This document shows positions 37,716 through 46,764 of a stretch of DNA of 64,000 nt, piece after piece. The notes under the pieces were generated by a model that saw only the letters and a program-made list of their open reading frames with translations, was not told where the DNA came from and ran no database searches. How positions within the stretch are numbered: position 1 is the stretch's first letter; each line of letters opens with the position of its first letter. The position numbers were made by a program, and so were the translations under genes. The stretch is from the NCBI RefSeq assembly GCF_035666175.1, contig NZ_CP142016.1, positions 1,302,001 to 1,366,000 of the forward strand, given 5' to 3'. Source of the stretch: Riemerella anatipestifer. GTDB lineage: Bacteria; Bacteroidota; Bacteroidia; Flavobacteriales; Weeksellaceae.

Positions 37716-38582
37716 TTAGTTTCTTTTATCTTTTCCCCATAATAGCTTCTGGCGAAGCGTTTCATAGAAATTGATGCTTTTCGTCATCATTAGTGATACT
37801 TCAAAATTGGCTTTCTTCACTATAATTTCATCATCTATACCTACATTATAAAGCCTAGAATCTAAAGAAAACAAAAACTCTGGCACTCTACTTTCTACCG
37901 TGAGTTTTATTTCTACATCATCTTTAAGAATAATAGGTCGCACATTGAGGTTATGCGGTGCAATAGGTGTAAGCACAAAATTATCTGCTCTCGGCGAGAT
38001 AATAGGTCCACCACAACTCAAATTATAAGCGGTAGAACCTGTAGGTGTAGAAACCACTAAACCATCTCCCCAAAATACAGTAAGAAATTCATCATTGATA
38101 TGTGTGTCTATCGTAATCATAGAGGTAGTTTCCTTCCTTGTGATACTCAAATCGTTTAGAGCATAAGGGAAATCTATCACGGTATCTTTAGTAGAAACTT
38201 CTATCACAGACCTTCTGCTGATTAGCATTTCTCCTTTTAGGATTTTATCTATATTGAGGAAAATCTCCTCTTTTGAGAAACAAGCTAGAAAGCCCAAACG
38301 CCCTGTATTTACACCAATCACTGGAATTTCTAAGTCTTGTATGAAGATAAGGGCATTAAGAATGGTACCATCACCACCAAAACTAAAAAACAAATCTACT
38401 CCTGCATTCTTCAGACTTTCCTTATCATTAAAAGTTCTAAAGTTTTTAGAAAAAGCCAAATCTATTGATAAACCTTCGTGCAACACAGACTCTACCCCTC
38501 GCTTCTCTAACTCCGAAATAAACTTACTCAAATAAAGAAATGTATCTAAATCTTTCTTTTGGGAGTAAATGGCCGCTTTCAT
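37716..38582 (-). CDS. nadK: NAD kinase
   Basis: The 288-aa protein has the NAD kinase motifs: FFSFGGDGTILNALIF (GGDG), VIGVNTGRLGFLA, LNDLSITR, and GDGLVVSTPTGSTAYNLSCG. It phosphorylates NAD to NADP. It probably starts a short leftward unit with fba; gene order is nadK-fba-accD. Confidence 0.97.
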   Translation of the reverse strand: MKAAIYSQKKDLDTFLYLSKFISELEKRGVESVLHEGLSIDLAFSKNFRTFNDKESLKNAGVDLFFSFGGDGTILNALIFIQDLEIPVIGVNTGRLGFLACFSKEEIFLNIDKILKGEMLISRRSVIEVSTKDTVIDFPYALNDLSITRKETTSMITIDTHINDEFLTVFWGDGLVVSTPTGSTAYNLSCGGPIISPRADNFVLTPIAPHNLNVRPIILKDDVEIKLTVESRVPEFLFSLDSRLYNVGIDDEIIVKKANFEVSLMMTKSINFYETLRQKLLWGKDKRN

Positions 38583-38755
38583 AGATGATTTTCTAGATTA
38601 AACTAAATTTGACCCTCCAAAAATACAATTATTTTTTTAATGATTCCTATAAAAATAAGGCGTTTTGGTTACAGTTTAAACTTTTTATCTTATACTTGTA
38701 ACAAAATTTAGATAATTACAACTTATTAGGTTAACAATTTATAAACTATATACCA

Positions 38756-41431
38756 ATGATTAGAGTTCATTCATTATTCTTATTCCTGTTTTTCAGTGCC
38801 GTATTTTGGGCTCAAACCAGTATCTCTGGGAAAATCACCAATACAGAAGGGCAGCCCGTTCCTAGTGCAAGTGTTACCGTAGAAGAAATAGGAAAAAATG
38901 CCATTCTTACCTATGCCTTATCAGACAGCAAAGGGGTTTACAAAGTAACCATAAATTCCTCCATAGACAAGGTAAAGCTCACCGTAAAGGCGTTTAATCA
39001 TCAAACCCAAGTTAAAGAAATTGCTAATAAAAGCCAAACGCTTAATTTCAGCCTTTCTCAACAAGCTACGGAAATAAAGGAGGTAAAACTAAAAACAAGA
39101 ATGATTACCAAAAAAGGCGACACTATTTCTTACGATTTAAAAGCCTTTGAAAGTAAAAATGACCGTACTCTAGCCGATGTTCTAAAGAAAATACCAGGTA
39201 TAGAAGTTAATAAAGATGGTACCGTACTCTACCAAGGTGAAGCCATCAATAAGTTTTATGTAAACGGTAAAGACCTTATGGAAGGTGGCTATGGAACTAT
39301 AAACAACGCTCTCCCAAAAGACGCTGTACAAAAGGTAGAAGTAATGGAAAACCATCAACCTGTAAAGATTCTACAAGATAAAATACCTTCGGAGAAAGCC
39401 GCCATCAACATCAAACTTAAAAATAAAGTTACCATGACTGGTAGAGGCGAGGTAGGCGTTGGGACTTCCCCTTTATTATGGAATACCAAACTTACACCTA
39501 TGTTTTTTGGGCAAAAGAACCAATGGGTAGTTAATTACAAAGCCAACAACACAGGCGAGAGTGTAGAAAAAGAAGGAAGAATACTCTCTTTTGGTAACCG
39601 TTGGGAAGGCGTAAGACGCAATGTAGACCAAGAAAGCTGGATTGGCGTAGAGACCGCTGCGATCCCTAATGTTCCTGAAAGACGCTACCTCTTTAACAAT
39701 GTGCATTTCTTCTCCGCTAACCTACTTACCAACCCTTTCAAAAACAAAGAATGGGAGCTAAAGGCTAACGCCAGCTACACGAATAACGCCGTAGAAAGAG
39801 AAGATTTACAAGAGGTAACCTATGGCACCGAAACTTTTAGTGCTAGAAGACTTAACCACTTTTATACCAATCAAGCGAAAGGAGAGCTCATCTTCACTAA
39901 AAATGCCAAGAAAGGATTTTTTAAGAATGTAACTACTTGGAACAGCTTCTGGAGCGATAACAATGCTGACGTCAGCAAAAATGAAATCACGGGAAGCAGA
40001 TCTGCTATGCAGAATATTTATGCCCCTACCAACTCATTCCAAAACTCTTTAAGTTCTATTATTCCAGTAGGTGAAAAGTTGGTGAATGTGATGTCTTTCA
40101 TTAGTGTTAAAAATGATAGACAAACATTAGAATCTAGCCCTAGCAGCTACTCTCAAAAACTTTTCAATAGCCAAAATTATCAAAGGCTACAACAAAACCT
40201 AAACATCAAAAGTACCGAAATCAACCACAGTGCTTCCGTAGGATTTAGTGCAGGAAAATGGACTTTAACCCCAGAGGTAGGTTTAGACATCAATTTCAAC
40301 CAAATGGAGTCGGAGCTTTATGGCATCAATGGCAGTACACTATTCCCTTACAATATCAATTACCAAAACAATATGCAGTGGAACGAGCTAAGACCTTCCA
40401 CCAAACTTTCGGCAAACTATAAAGGCGAACGCTTAAATATTTACCTTAATGCTCCTGTGAATTTCTATGGCATTTCTTACAAAGATTTCCTAAGAAATGG
40501 TAGAAATAGAGAGATTAACAAGACGGTGTTTGAACCTAGCTTCTTTATGAACTATGATTTTGCTTCGTTTTGGAAGATTAGAGGTTACGGAAGCCTTAAT
40601 TACAGCTTCGGAAATTTTGGGTCTATCTACGAAGGAATTATGATGAACACCCCCGACTTCTTTGTAAACAGAGCTCCACAATCTAATGTAATGCCCGAAA
40701 ATCTTTCTAAAAGCATCGGTTCTACATTAGAGTATAGAAACCCACTTAACAACTTGTTTTTCAACCTAAGATACAGCTATGGTACTCTTAAAAGAAATCT
40801 CATTACTTCTGTAACTAGAAATGCAGCTTCATTTATTTCTGAAGTCAAGGAGTTTGACAATACCGCTACCTCTCAGTCACAAAGTGCAGAGATAGGAAAG
40901 TATTTCCCTAAGTTCAAATCTAACCTATCTTTCAGCTTTAGAAATAGTGATTCTGAGAATATTTCAATGCTTAACAGCAACCTCATTTATAACAAAAATA
41001 ACAGCCAATCTTTAGGAGCTAAGTTTAATAACACATTCTTCTCTTGGCTTAGTGTAGATTACAACATCTCTATGGGCTGGAACAAAAACCAAAATGCACA
41101 GACCAATACTACTTATAAGTTTTCTAATTGGTCGCATAATCTAGCTGCCTATATCTATCCTATGGACAACCACACCATAGGTCTAGTTTGGGACGACAAC
41201 ACCTATAAAACATTGGGCGAAAGCGCCTTTAGAAACAGTTTCTACGACCTCTCTTACCAATACACTTGGGCTAAAAAGAAGATAGATTTTGAGCTAAAAT
41301 GGCTTAACATTACCAACAACAAATTTTACGAAACAGTTACCATAAGTACTCAAGACAACAGTATCCGTAGAAGTTTAGTTTATATAAGACCAAGCCAAGT
41401 AATGTTTACTGTAAAGTTTAATTTTAAATAA
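38756..41431 (+). CDS. Outer-membrane TonB-linked beta-barrel with carboxypeptidase-like domain
   Basis: The 891-aa protein has a signal peptide (to FWAQ, about 20), a carboxypeptidase-regulatory-like fold (about 22-105, SISGKITNTEGQPVPSASVT), and a plug-like domain (about 115-225, with TLADVLKKIPGIEVNKDGTV and INKFYVNGKDLMEGGYG). A long barrel follows, ending in FTVKFNFK with a C-terminal region rich in aromatic strands. It is a TonB-dependent-receptor relative of the outer-membrane beta-barrel family in Bacteroidota; no TonB box or substrate can be named. It is monocistronic, with a terminator 26 nt downstream. Confidence 0.85.
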   Translation: MIRVHSLFLFLFFSAVFWAQTSISGKITNTEGQPVPSASVTVEEIGKNAILTYALSDSKGVYKVTINSSIDKVKLTVKAFNHQTQVKEIANKSQTLNFSLSQQATEIKEVKLKTRMITKKGDTISYDLKAFESKNDRTLADVLKKIPGIEVNKDGTVLYQGEAINKFYVNGKDLMEGGYGTINNALPKDAVQKVEVMENHQPVKILQDKIPSEKAAINIKLKNKVTMTGRGEVGVGTSPLLWNTKLTPMFFGQKNQWVVNYKANNTGESVEKEGRILSFGNRWEGVRRNVDQESWIGVETAAIPNVPERRYLFNNVHFFSANLLTNPFKNKEWELKANASYTNNAVEREDLQEVTYGTETFSARRLNHFYTNQAKGELIFTKNAKKGFFKNVTTWNSFWSDNNADVSKNEITGSRSAMQNIYAPTNSFQNSLSSIIPVGEKLVNVMSFISVKNDRQTLESSPSSYSQKLFNSQNYQRLQQNLNIKSTEINHSASVGFSAGKWTLTPEVGLDINFNQMESELYGINGSTLFPYNINYQNNMQWNELRPSTKLSANYKGERLNIYLNAPVNFYGISYKDFLRNGRNREINKTVFEPSFFMNYDFASFWKIRGYGSLNYSFGNFGSIYEGIMMNTPDFFVNRAPQSNVMPENLSKSIGSTLEYRNPLNNLFFNLRYSYGTLKRNLITSVTRNAASFISEVKEFDNTATSQSQSAEIGKYFPKFKSNLSFSFRNSDSENISMLNSNLIYNKNNSQSLGAKFNNTFFSWLSVDYNISMGWNKNQNAQTNTTYKFSNWSHNLAAYIYPMDNHTIGLVWDDNTYKTLGESAFRNSFYDLSYQYTWAKKKIDFELKWLNITNNKFYETVTISTQDNSIRRSLVYIRPSQVMFTVKFNFK

Positions 41432-41457
41432 ACATATTTACTCTCTCTTAGACAAAG

Positions 41458-41490
41458 AATACTACCCTACTTTTGGGGTAGTATTTTTTT
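41458..41490 (+). terminator. Terminator of the TonB-linked protein gene
   Basis: Ten-bp arms (41458-41467 and 41476-41485), an 8-nt loop and a T-run to 41490. Confidence 0.88.
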
Positions 41491-41518
41491 ATTTTTAACA
41501 TAAATCATATCCAAAAAC

Positions 41519-41549
41519 TTGCATACTTCTATAAAAGGTAATAAGTTTG
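41519..41549 (+). promoter_or_regulatory. Promoter of the surface-protein locus at 42076
   Basis: TTG at 41519-41521, 20 nt, then TAAGTTTG at 41542-41549 is a Bacteroidota-type promoter. The 32 nt from 41518 agree at 27 positions with the - strand promoter at 52103-52073, which serves the paralogous surface locus. This predicts a leader of about 520 nt before the ATG at 42076. Confidence 0.78.
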
Positions 41550-41736
41550 CTTTAGTTTTATGACACACGATACCAACCACATACAAACAAATGTAAAAAA
41601 ACACCCGAATTATTTGGCTGTTCCAAATAATTTCGTAAACACACACAGACACAGACAGACACAGACAGATAGTTTCGTGTATATGCGTCCTATTATCTAG
41701 AAAATTCTTTAGACTTTTATCGTTAATTATAAATAC

Positions 41737-41766
41737 AAATCCACCAACTTTCGTTGGCGGATTTTT
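41737..41766 (+). terminator. Terminator-like hairpin within the surface-gene leader
   Basis: Twelve-bp arms (41737-41748 and 41753-41764, one G-T pair), a 4-nt loop and T-run. It lies after the predicted promoter and before the gene, so it may attenuate transcription or end a short leader RNA. Confidence 0.7.
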
Positions 41767-41806
41767 GCGTTTACACCATTCTAATTTTAGCTTTCATAAA
41801 TACATG

Positions 41807-41862
41807 CTAAAAGCACCATTGTTTTGTCTCATAACATGGTCGTTCTTGTTGGGTGCTTTTAG
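41807..41862 (+). other. Leader hairpin shared with the second surface locus
   Basis: CTAAAAGCACC (41807-41817) pairs perfectly with GGTGCTTTTAG (41852-41862). The counterpart at 51841-51783 (-) is CTAGGAGCACC with GGTGTTCCTAG: AA/TT in one became GG/CC in the other, so pairing is kept. Confidence 0.65.
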
Positions 41863-41950
41863 TGTTCAGAAAGGGAGTTTTCACTTTCTTTCTGTTTTAG
41901 CCTTTCCTCTCGTTTTGTGTGTGTTTAGAAGGGGGAAGGCGTTTTTTAAG

Positions 41951-42041
41951 GTTAGAGGTGAGATATGAGGGATTAGAACTTAGTACAGCCTCATCAAAAC
42001 CTCCAACCTCTAAAACCCAATATCTAACATCTATAATCTTA
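41951..42041. repeat. Heptamer-type palindromic repeat
   Basis: The left part consists of words such as GTTAGAGGTGAGATATGAGG, the right part of their complements (CCTCAT, AACCTCTAA, ATATCTAACATCTA). Paired arms include 41953-41960 with 42006-42013 and 41965-41970 with 41989-41994. It is the same kind of element as in the rplP-rpsC gap. Confidence 0.5.
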
Positions 42042-42075
42042 AGCAATTAAATATCAACTTTTAAAATTAAACATT

Positions 42076-42658
42076 ATGACAACAAAGATTACAAAATTAA
42101 GTGTGTTAGCCTTTTTAGGTTTAGGCTTAGTAGCTTACGGACAAAGCGGGAAAGTAGGGGTTAATATCTCCTCACCTAGAGCCACTTTAGATGTTCAGCC
42201 TAATGCAACCAACGGTCAAGATAACGCCAAGACCAACGAGGGGATTTTAGCTCCCAAATTAAGTAAAACCCGTGTGGCAAGCATTGAAACACCTGTAGAG
42301 GGCACCTTAGTCTATGTAATAGATGATGCTGATAAAACCAACGGTACTATAGGTGCTTATAAAGGTACTGACCCTAGGGTGGCTAAAATTACTGAGAAAG
42401 GCTACTATTACTATGATGGTACAGAGTGGGTAAAGAGCACTGCTGGAGCAAAGGAGCAAGAATGGGTGTATAATGGTACCGATGCTATTTATGCAAAAAG
42501 AGCGAAGAGCAATAATCATTCTTTTGAAATTTTTGACAATGGTAAAACCTATATTAGCCAAGGGAATGTCAATTGGAATGATATCATAGTCGGTGATGGA
42601 ACTAATTTGATAAGAAAGGATCCAAGAGGAGAAAAGGCGAATATTATTATTCAAAATA
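42076..42658 (+). pseudogene. Secreted surface protein, 3' end removed by ISRa1
   Basis: The product starts with a signal peptide (KLSVLAFLGLGLVAYGQ), then VGVNISSPRATLDVQPN, NEGILAPKLSKTRVASI, TLVYVIDD and GYYYYDGTEWVKS. These blocks occur in the same order in the intact paralogue at 51646-51035. From 42659 the reading frame runs into ISRa1-E, which adds a few residues and a stop, giving 205 codons. The native 3' end is not found on the far side of the IS, so it was lost. Function is unknown; such proteins are numerous in Weeksellaceae and probably face the cell surface. Confidence 0.82.
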
Positions 42659-43638
42659 ACTCGTTGTGCATTTTAAATAATACTGATTTTTAGATGATTT
42701 AATTTTCTTTGGAAGATAAATTTATTGATATATTGAATAACCGTTGCGGCGGTTATTTTACTGATTATCCTTGTTTTAAAGCCTTCAAAAGTTTTAGCAT
42801 TGTTTCTTTTAATCATAAATTGGTCGCAAAGTTGAGAGAAAAATGTCTCAATTCGTTTTCGCTTTTTCTTGTACAATGAAAATTGAGGAATATAATCTTT
42901 CTGATTACTTCTCATTGGTGTATCTAATTTAATATTAGCATAGTTAAATAAATCTATTTGAACTTTTGCTGATAAATAGCCTCTATCTCCAATTAAAGTA
43001 CAGTTTCGCATTTGCTCACCAATATCTTTTAAATAGTGGATGTCGTGAACGGATGCAGGGCTTATATCAAAATTCTTAATCACACCATTTAAAGAACATA
43101 CTGCGTGTAGTTTATAGCCATAGAAATATAATTTCTGTGAAGCACAATAACCATATGTTGGTGAAGAATAGGATTGCTCTTTACAAATTTTTGAACGAGT
43201 AGAACGAGCGTTTTCACAAACTTTCATTGGCATGCTATCAACGATAAAAATATCTTCAAACTCATTGAACTCCATCGAAATACGCTGTCTAATTTGCTCT
43301 GTTTGTAGGGATAGTCTTCGTTTTCGCTTATTGTAAACACTTCTTTCAATTTTGTTTATCAGAGAGTTTGGCAATTTTCTAAATAACTGTAATTCGCTAT
43401 CAATACTCAAGTATTCAGCAGTAATATTAAGACTTATGACTTCTAAATCGCTCATTTTAGGTGTTCTTCTCTGATAACTAATCAGTTGATTTTCTGAAAA
43501 AAGTCCTAAAACTTCCAAAATTCTTTCATATATTTGCTCTATGTTGTTCATTTATATCGTTTTATAGCAAAAACAATATACTTATTTTCAGTCTAATAAA
43601 CAACTCTTGTTTTTTTCATTTCATAATGCACAACGGGT
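42659..43638 (-). mobile_element. ISRa1-like copy E
   Basis: Intact 980-bp element. Its flanks (TTCAAAATA on the left, TATTTAAAA on the right) do not form a duplication: the left flank is a surface-protein gene, the right one the end of rho. A deletion or exchange after insertion is likely. Confidence 0.94.
42673..43551 (-). CDS. IS982-family transposase, copy E
   Basis: Full-length 292-aa DDE transposase, with MNNIEQ and NNAKT at the variable sites. Upstream it shares CTTATTTTCAG with copy A where the others have CTGATTTTCAG. Confidence 0.95.
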   Translation of the reverse strand: MNNIEQIYERILEVLGLFSENQLISYQRRTPKMSDLEVISLNITAEYLSIDSELQLFRKLPNSLINKIERSVYNKRKRRLSLQTEQIRQRISMEFNEFEDIFIVDSMPMKVCENARSTRSKICKEQSYSSPTYGYCASQKLYFYGYKLHAVCSLNGVIKNFDISPASVHDIHYLKDIGEQMRNCTLIGDRGYLSAKVQIDLFNYANIKLDTPMRSNQKDYIPQFSLYKKKRKRIETFFSQLCDQFMIKRNNAKTFEGFKTRIISKITAATVIQYINKFIFQRKLNHLKISII

Positions 43639-43652
43639 TATTTAAAATTAAT

Positions 43653-45350
43653 TTACTTATTCATAGACATCAAGAATTCCTCATTACTTTGAGTACCCTT
43701 CATTTGTTTCTGAACAAACTCCATTGCTTCTACAGGATTCATATCAGAAAGGTATTTTCTCAAAATCCACATGCGTTGTTGGGTAATTTCATCGTGAAGA
43801 AGGTCATCTCTTCTAGTACTAGACGCCGTAATATCTACCGCTGGGAAAATTCTCTTATTTGCTATTTTTCTATCTAGAACCAGTTCCATATTACCTGTCC
43901 CTTTAAACTCTTCAAAAATCACCTCATCCATTTTAGACCCCGTATCTATAAGAGCCGTTGCAATAATGGTAAGCGAACCTCCACCTTCTATCTTTCTTGC
44001 TGCCCCAAAAAATCTTTTAGGTCTATGTAAAGCGTTGGCATCTACCCCACCAGAAAGTATCTTACCAGAAGCAGGTGTTACTGTGTTGTAAGCCCTAGCT
44101 AAACGCGTGATAGAGTCTAACAAAATCACCACATCGTGCCCACATTCTACCATTCTTTGAGCTTTAGAAAGCACTAGATTAGCTACCTTAACATGCTTTT
44201 CAGCAGACTCGTCAAAAGTAGAAGCTATTACCTCCGCATTTACACTTCTTTGCATATCGGTAACCTCCTCTGGACGCTCGTCTATCAGCAAAATCATCAT
44301 ATAAGCCTCTGGGTGATTGGCCGATATAGAGTTAGCTATATCCTTAAGAAGCATGGTTTTACCAGTTTTAGGCTGAGCAACAATCATAGCTCTTTGCCCT
44401 TTACCTATCGGAGCAAACAAATCTACCACTCTAGTAGAAATAGTAGCATTAGCCCCTGTTAAATTGAATTTCTCTTGAGGAAATAACGGAGTTAAATGTT
44501 CAAAAGACACACGGTCCTTAATGAAACTAAGGTCTCTACCATTAACCTCTAATGGCTTTTGTAAAGAGAAATATTTTTCTCCTTCTTTAGGAAGTCTTAC
44601 TGTGCCTTTCACAGTATCTCCCGTTTTTAGTCCATAATTTCTAATCTGATTAGTAGAAACATAAACATCGTCTGGAGAAGAAATATAATTAAAATCTGCA
44701 GAACGCAAGAAACCATAGTTATCAGGCAGAATTTCAAGCACTCCTTCTATAGTGATTAAATTATCAAAATTAAAGGACTTTTCAGTTTCCTGCTCGTTCT
44801 TTTCTTTGTGATTGGCGTTAGGCTGTGATTGATTTTTGTGTTTCTTAGATTGTTGTTGTGAGTGAGGTTTATCTTCTTTAGCCTCTATCTCCACTGGAGT
44901 ATCGGTCTCCTTAGCATTCTCAGATATTGATATTTGCTCCGTTTTTTTCTTCACTCGCTTTCTTTGAGTCTTTCTCTGAGAATTAGCTTCTTGTTGCTCC
45001 TCTTTAGTATTCTCTGCAGAAACTTCTTCAACTTGTGAAATTTCAGCGTCTTTCGTTTCTACCTCCTTAACTGCATTATCTGCTTTTGGAGTCCTTTTTC
45101 CTCTCCTATTTGTTGTTTTCTCTACCGCTTGAGAATCTTCTTGAGTTTGATGATTCTCTTTCTTTTCATTAACTATCTCTGTAGAGTTATAATAGTCTTT
45201 AGTTTGTTGTGGATTAGAGGCTTGAAAATCTAAAATAGCATAGACTTTGTCTTTCATTGTAGCCCCTCTACCTGTTTTAATGCCTAAATCTTTAGCAATC
45301 TTCGTAAGTTCAGCCGAAGATTTAGCCTCAAGAGTTTCTATATCAAACAT
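43653..45350 (-). CDS. rho: Transcription termination factor Rho with long disordered insert
   Basis: The 565-aa protein has the Rho N-terminal helical domain (1-45, [20 protein letters not shown]), a charged low-complexity region (about 46-195, rich in Lys, Arg, Glu, Gln, Asn), the cold-shock-like RNA-binding domain (about 197-270, [20 protein letters not shown]), and the RecA-like ATPase core. The core has Walker A AQPKTGKT (about 325-332), Walker [17 protein letters not shown] and GGVDANAL. It is 146 residues longer than E. coli Rho, mainly through the insert, which is usual in Bacteroidota. ISRa1-E lies 14 nt past its stop codon, so any native terminator is displaced or lost. Confidence 0.97.
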   Translation of the reverse strand: MFDIETLEAKSSAELTKIAKDLGIKTGRGATMKDKVYAILDFQASNPQQTKDYYNSTEIVNEKKENHQTQEDSQAVEKTTNRRGKRTPKADNAVKEVETKDAEISQVEEVSAENTKEEQQEANSQRKTQRKRVKKKTEQISISENAKETDTPVEIEAKEDKPHSQQQSKKHKNQSQPNANHKEKNEQETEKSFNFDNLITIEGVLEILPDNYGFLRSADFNYISSPDDVYVSTNQIRNYGLKTGDTVKGTVRLPKEGEKYFSLQKPLEVNGRDLSFIKDRVSFEHLTPLFPQEKFNLTGANATISTRVVDLFAPIGKGQRAMIVAQPKTGKTMLLKDIANSISANHPEAYMMILLIDERPEEVTDMQRSVNAEVIASTFDESAEKHVKVANLVLSKAQRMVECGHDVVILLDSITRLARAYNTVTPASGKILSGGVDANALHRPKRFFGAARKIEGGGSLTIIATALIDTGSKMDEVIFEEFKGTGNMELVLDRKIANKRIFPAVDITASSTRRDDLLHDEITQQRMWILRKYLSDMNPVEAMEFVQKQMKGTQSNEEFLMSMNK

Positions 45351-45453
45351 AATTGAATTATATTTCTGTAATATTTAAAAATGTGGATTATTTAATCTAA
45401 AAAGTGTAACTCTACCCAAGAGCTGAGTAAAAGTTTATACTGAATCTGTACTG

Positions 45454-45483
45454 CAAATCTACATTATTTTTGACAAATACAAA
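45454..45483 (-). promoter_or_regulatory. Promoter of rho
   Basis: On the - strand TTTG (45480-45483), 18 nt, TAGATTTG (45454-45461). It predicts a leader of about 100 nt and is interleaved with the divergent promoter of the DUF4293 gene. Confidence 0.6.
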
Positions 45484-45501
45484 AAATTATTCCTATTTTT
45501 G
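45469..45501 (+). promoter_or_regulatory. Promoter of the DUF4293 gene
   Basis: TTTG (45469-45472), 21 nt, TATTTTTG (45494-45501), 31 nt before the ATG. Confidence 0.65.
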
Positions 45502-45532
45502 CACTACAATTTAAAACTATACAACTAAACCG

Positions 45533-45925
45533 ATGCTTCAAAGAATACAAACTATTTGGATGTTTTTGGCTACTATGGGAGCTGTATTTCTTTTTATGTC
45601 ATCTCAAGATGTAGAAGTTATAACTATGGGAAATCTGCCTATTCTATTAGGTTGCGGATTATTGGTAATACTTCTATCTCTTAGTATTTTCAGTTTTAAA
45701 AATAGAAAAAGACAAATCATGCTGAACCGCATCAGCATTTTTATAAACGCTTTGTTGATAGGTGTATTGATTTACTGGTTACTAAACTTACCTGGAGGAA
45801 TAGATTTTCCTGAGAAAGGTATTGAGCCGCTGTTTGCGTTTATTTCTATTGTATGTTTGCTAATCGCAAATGTGTATATAGCGAGAGACGAAAGGCTTGT
45901 AAAATCTGTAGACAGACTTCGATAA
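45533..45925 (+). CDS. DUF4293 membrane protein
   Basis: The 130-aa protein has four hydrophobic helices (near 7-24, 34-54, 62-84 and 95-113) and begins MLQRIQTIWMFLATMGAVF, which I recognise as the DUF4293 family of Bacteroidota. The family is commonly next to rho, as here, where the two are divergent from interleaved promoters. Function is unknown. A decayed duplicate of its 3' two thirds, with its terminator, lies at 46492-46820. Confidence 0.85.
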   Translation: MLQRIQTIWMFLATMGAVFLFMSSQDVEVITMGNLPILLGCGLLVILLSLSIFSFKNRKRQIMLNRISIFINALLIGVLIYWLLNLPGGIDFPEKGIEPLFAFISIVCLLIANVYIARDERLVKSVDRLR

Positions 45926-45952
45926 ACTTCACAACGATTTTTATTTTGAGTG

Positions 45953-45985
45953 AAAAAGCTCCCAAATTAATTGGGAGCTTTTTTT
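45953..45985. terminator. Terminator of the DUF4293 gene
   Basis: Thirteen-bp arms (45953-45965 and 45971-45983) around a 5-nt loop, with T to 45985. A second version closes the duplicate at 46791-46820. Confidence 0.9.
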
Positions 45986-46058
45986 ATGGAGGATAAACAA
46001 TCGTAATAAAGCCCCAAAAGTTCATCTATAGTTATGGTATACCCAATATCTATATTGT

Positions 46059-46094
46059 CAGAGATGTTCTGCTCGTACGAGCAGAACATCTCTG
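46059..46094. repeat. 36-bp perfect palindrome
   Basis: Two 18-bp arms meet with no spacer; the left arm is CAGAGATGTTCTGCTCGT. The centre CTCGTACGAG recurs in the palindrome at 46229-46246. There is no T-run, so it is not a normal terminator. It could be a protein-binding or recombination site, or a mobile-element relic. Confidence 0.85.
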
Positions 46095-46228
46095 CTAGAT
46101 AAGGTAGGAGCTCTCTACTCGGTAAAGCAGAGCGTGCGTGATAATAGCACCCCATTGACCTTATTTGTAGAAATGTTTGTTTTTCATTTTATTTGATAGG
46201 GGACTACCTTATACCAAACTTAAAATAG

Positions 46229-46246
46229 TTCACTCGTACGAGTGAA
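46229..46246. repeat. 18-bp perfect palindrome with the same core
   Basis: TTCACTCGTACGAGTGAA shares CTCGTACGAG with the palindrome 170 nt upstream. Confidence 0.8.
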
Positions 46247-46323
46247 GAGGCTTCCCCTTACCGAGGGAGGAGGCTTCGCATTAGGCAGTGAAGCACCTTC
46301 CCCTTATAAAGGGAATAGCCTCC
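46247..46323. repeat. GC-richer repeat-like intergenic block
   Basis: Words such as GAGGCTTCCCCTTACCGAGG, GAGGAGGCTTCGC and ACCTTCCCCTTATAAAGGG give related and self-complementary stretches in an otherwise AT-rich region. They look like an intergenic repeat relic. The whole gene-free stretch from 45986 to 46491 holds only this, the two palindromes, and one unsupported small frame. Confidence 0.45.
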
Positions 46324-46491
46324 ACTATAACTTTTTTAGATGTTCTCTATTTTAAAGGTATTACACATGAATGAACGCCCCCATATACCTCTACTCAAAC
46401 CCTTGATAAAGACTTTGACAAATGTTTTATCATAAGTTCTATCTTTTTAGAGTTGCATTCTTACTAGAGCAGATAGAGAGCGGGGTTGCGA

Positions 46492-46764
46492 GTTATTAGC
46501 GATACACTATCCCTTAGTATTTTCAGTTTTAAAAATAGAAAAAGACAAATCATGCTGAGCCGCATCAGCATTTTTATAAACGCTTTGTTGATAGGTGTAT
46601 TGATTTACTGATTACTAAACCTACCCTAGAGAAATAGATTTTCTAGAGAAAGGTATTTGAGACGCTGTTTGTAGTTTATTTCTATTACATGTTTGCTAAT
46701 CGCAAATGTGTATATAACGAGAGACGAAAGGCTTGTAAAATCTGTAGACAGACTTCGATAAACT
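46492..46764 (+). pseudogene. Decayed duplicate of the DUF4293 gene
   Basis: From about 46505 the DNA follows 45671-45925 closely (CTTAGTATTTTCAGTTTTAA and the next 60 nt are nearly identical). It has a TGG-to-TGA change (TACTGATTACTA against TACTGGTTACTA), small insertions and frameshifts, and no N-terminal third. By eye it is about 90% identical, so the duplication is fairly recent. Confidence 0.85.

Larger units (their letters stand above)
41550..42075 (+). promoter_or_regulatory. Long structured leader of the surface-protein gene
   Basis: No convincing gene lies here. In order it holds an inverted repeat (41608-41617 with 41623-41632), a CA-rich tract starting GTAAACACACACA at 41635 (identical to the 13 nt at 52004-51992, - strand), a terminator-like hairpin (41737-41766), a second hairpin (41807-41862) shared with the other locus, and a heptamer-type palindromic repeat (41951-42041). 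A 67-codon ORF at 41765-41968 with two hydrophobic stretches overlaps the second hairpin; it could be a leader peptide but has no other support. Confidence 0.6.

Noticed and set aside
46059..46094. The 36-bp palindrome as a terminator
   Set aside because: No T-run on either side and no gene ending directly before it.
45967..46155. 62-codon frame on the - strand, MGCYYHARSALPSRELL onwards
   Set aside because: It runs through the 36-bp palindrome and ends inside the DUF4293 terminator, which explains the frame; no family or initiation signal was recognised.
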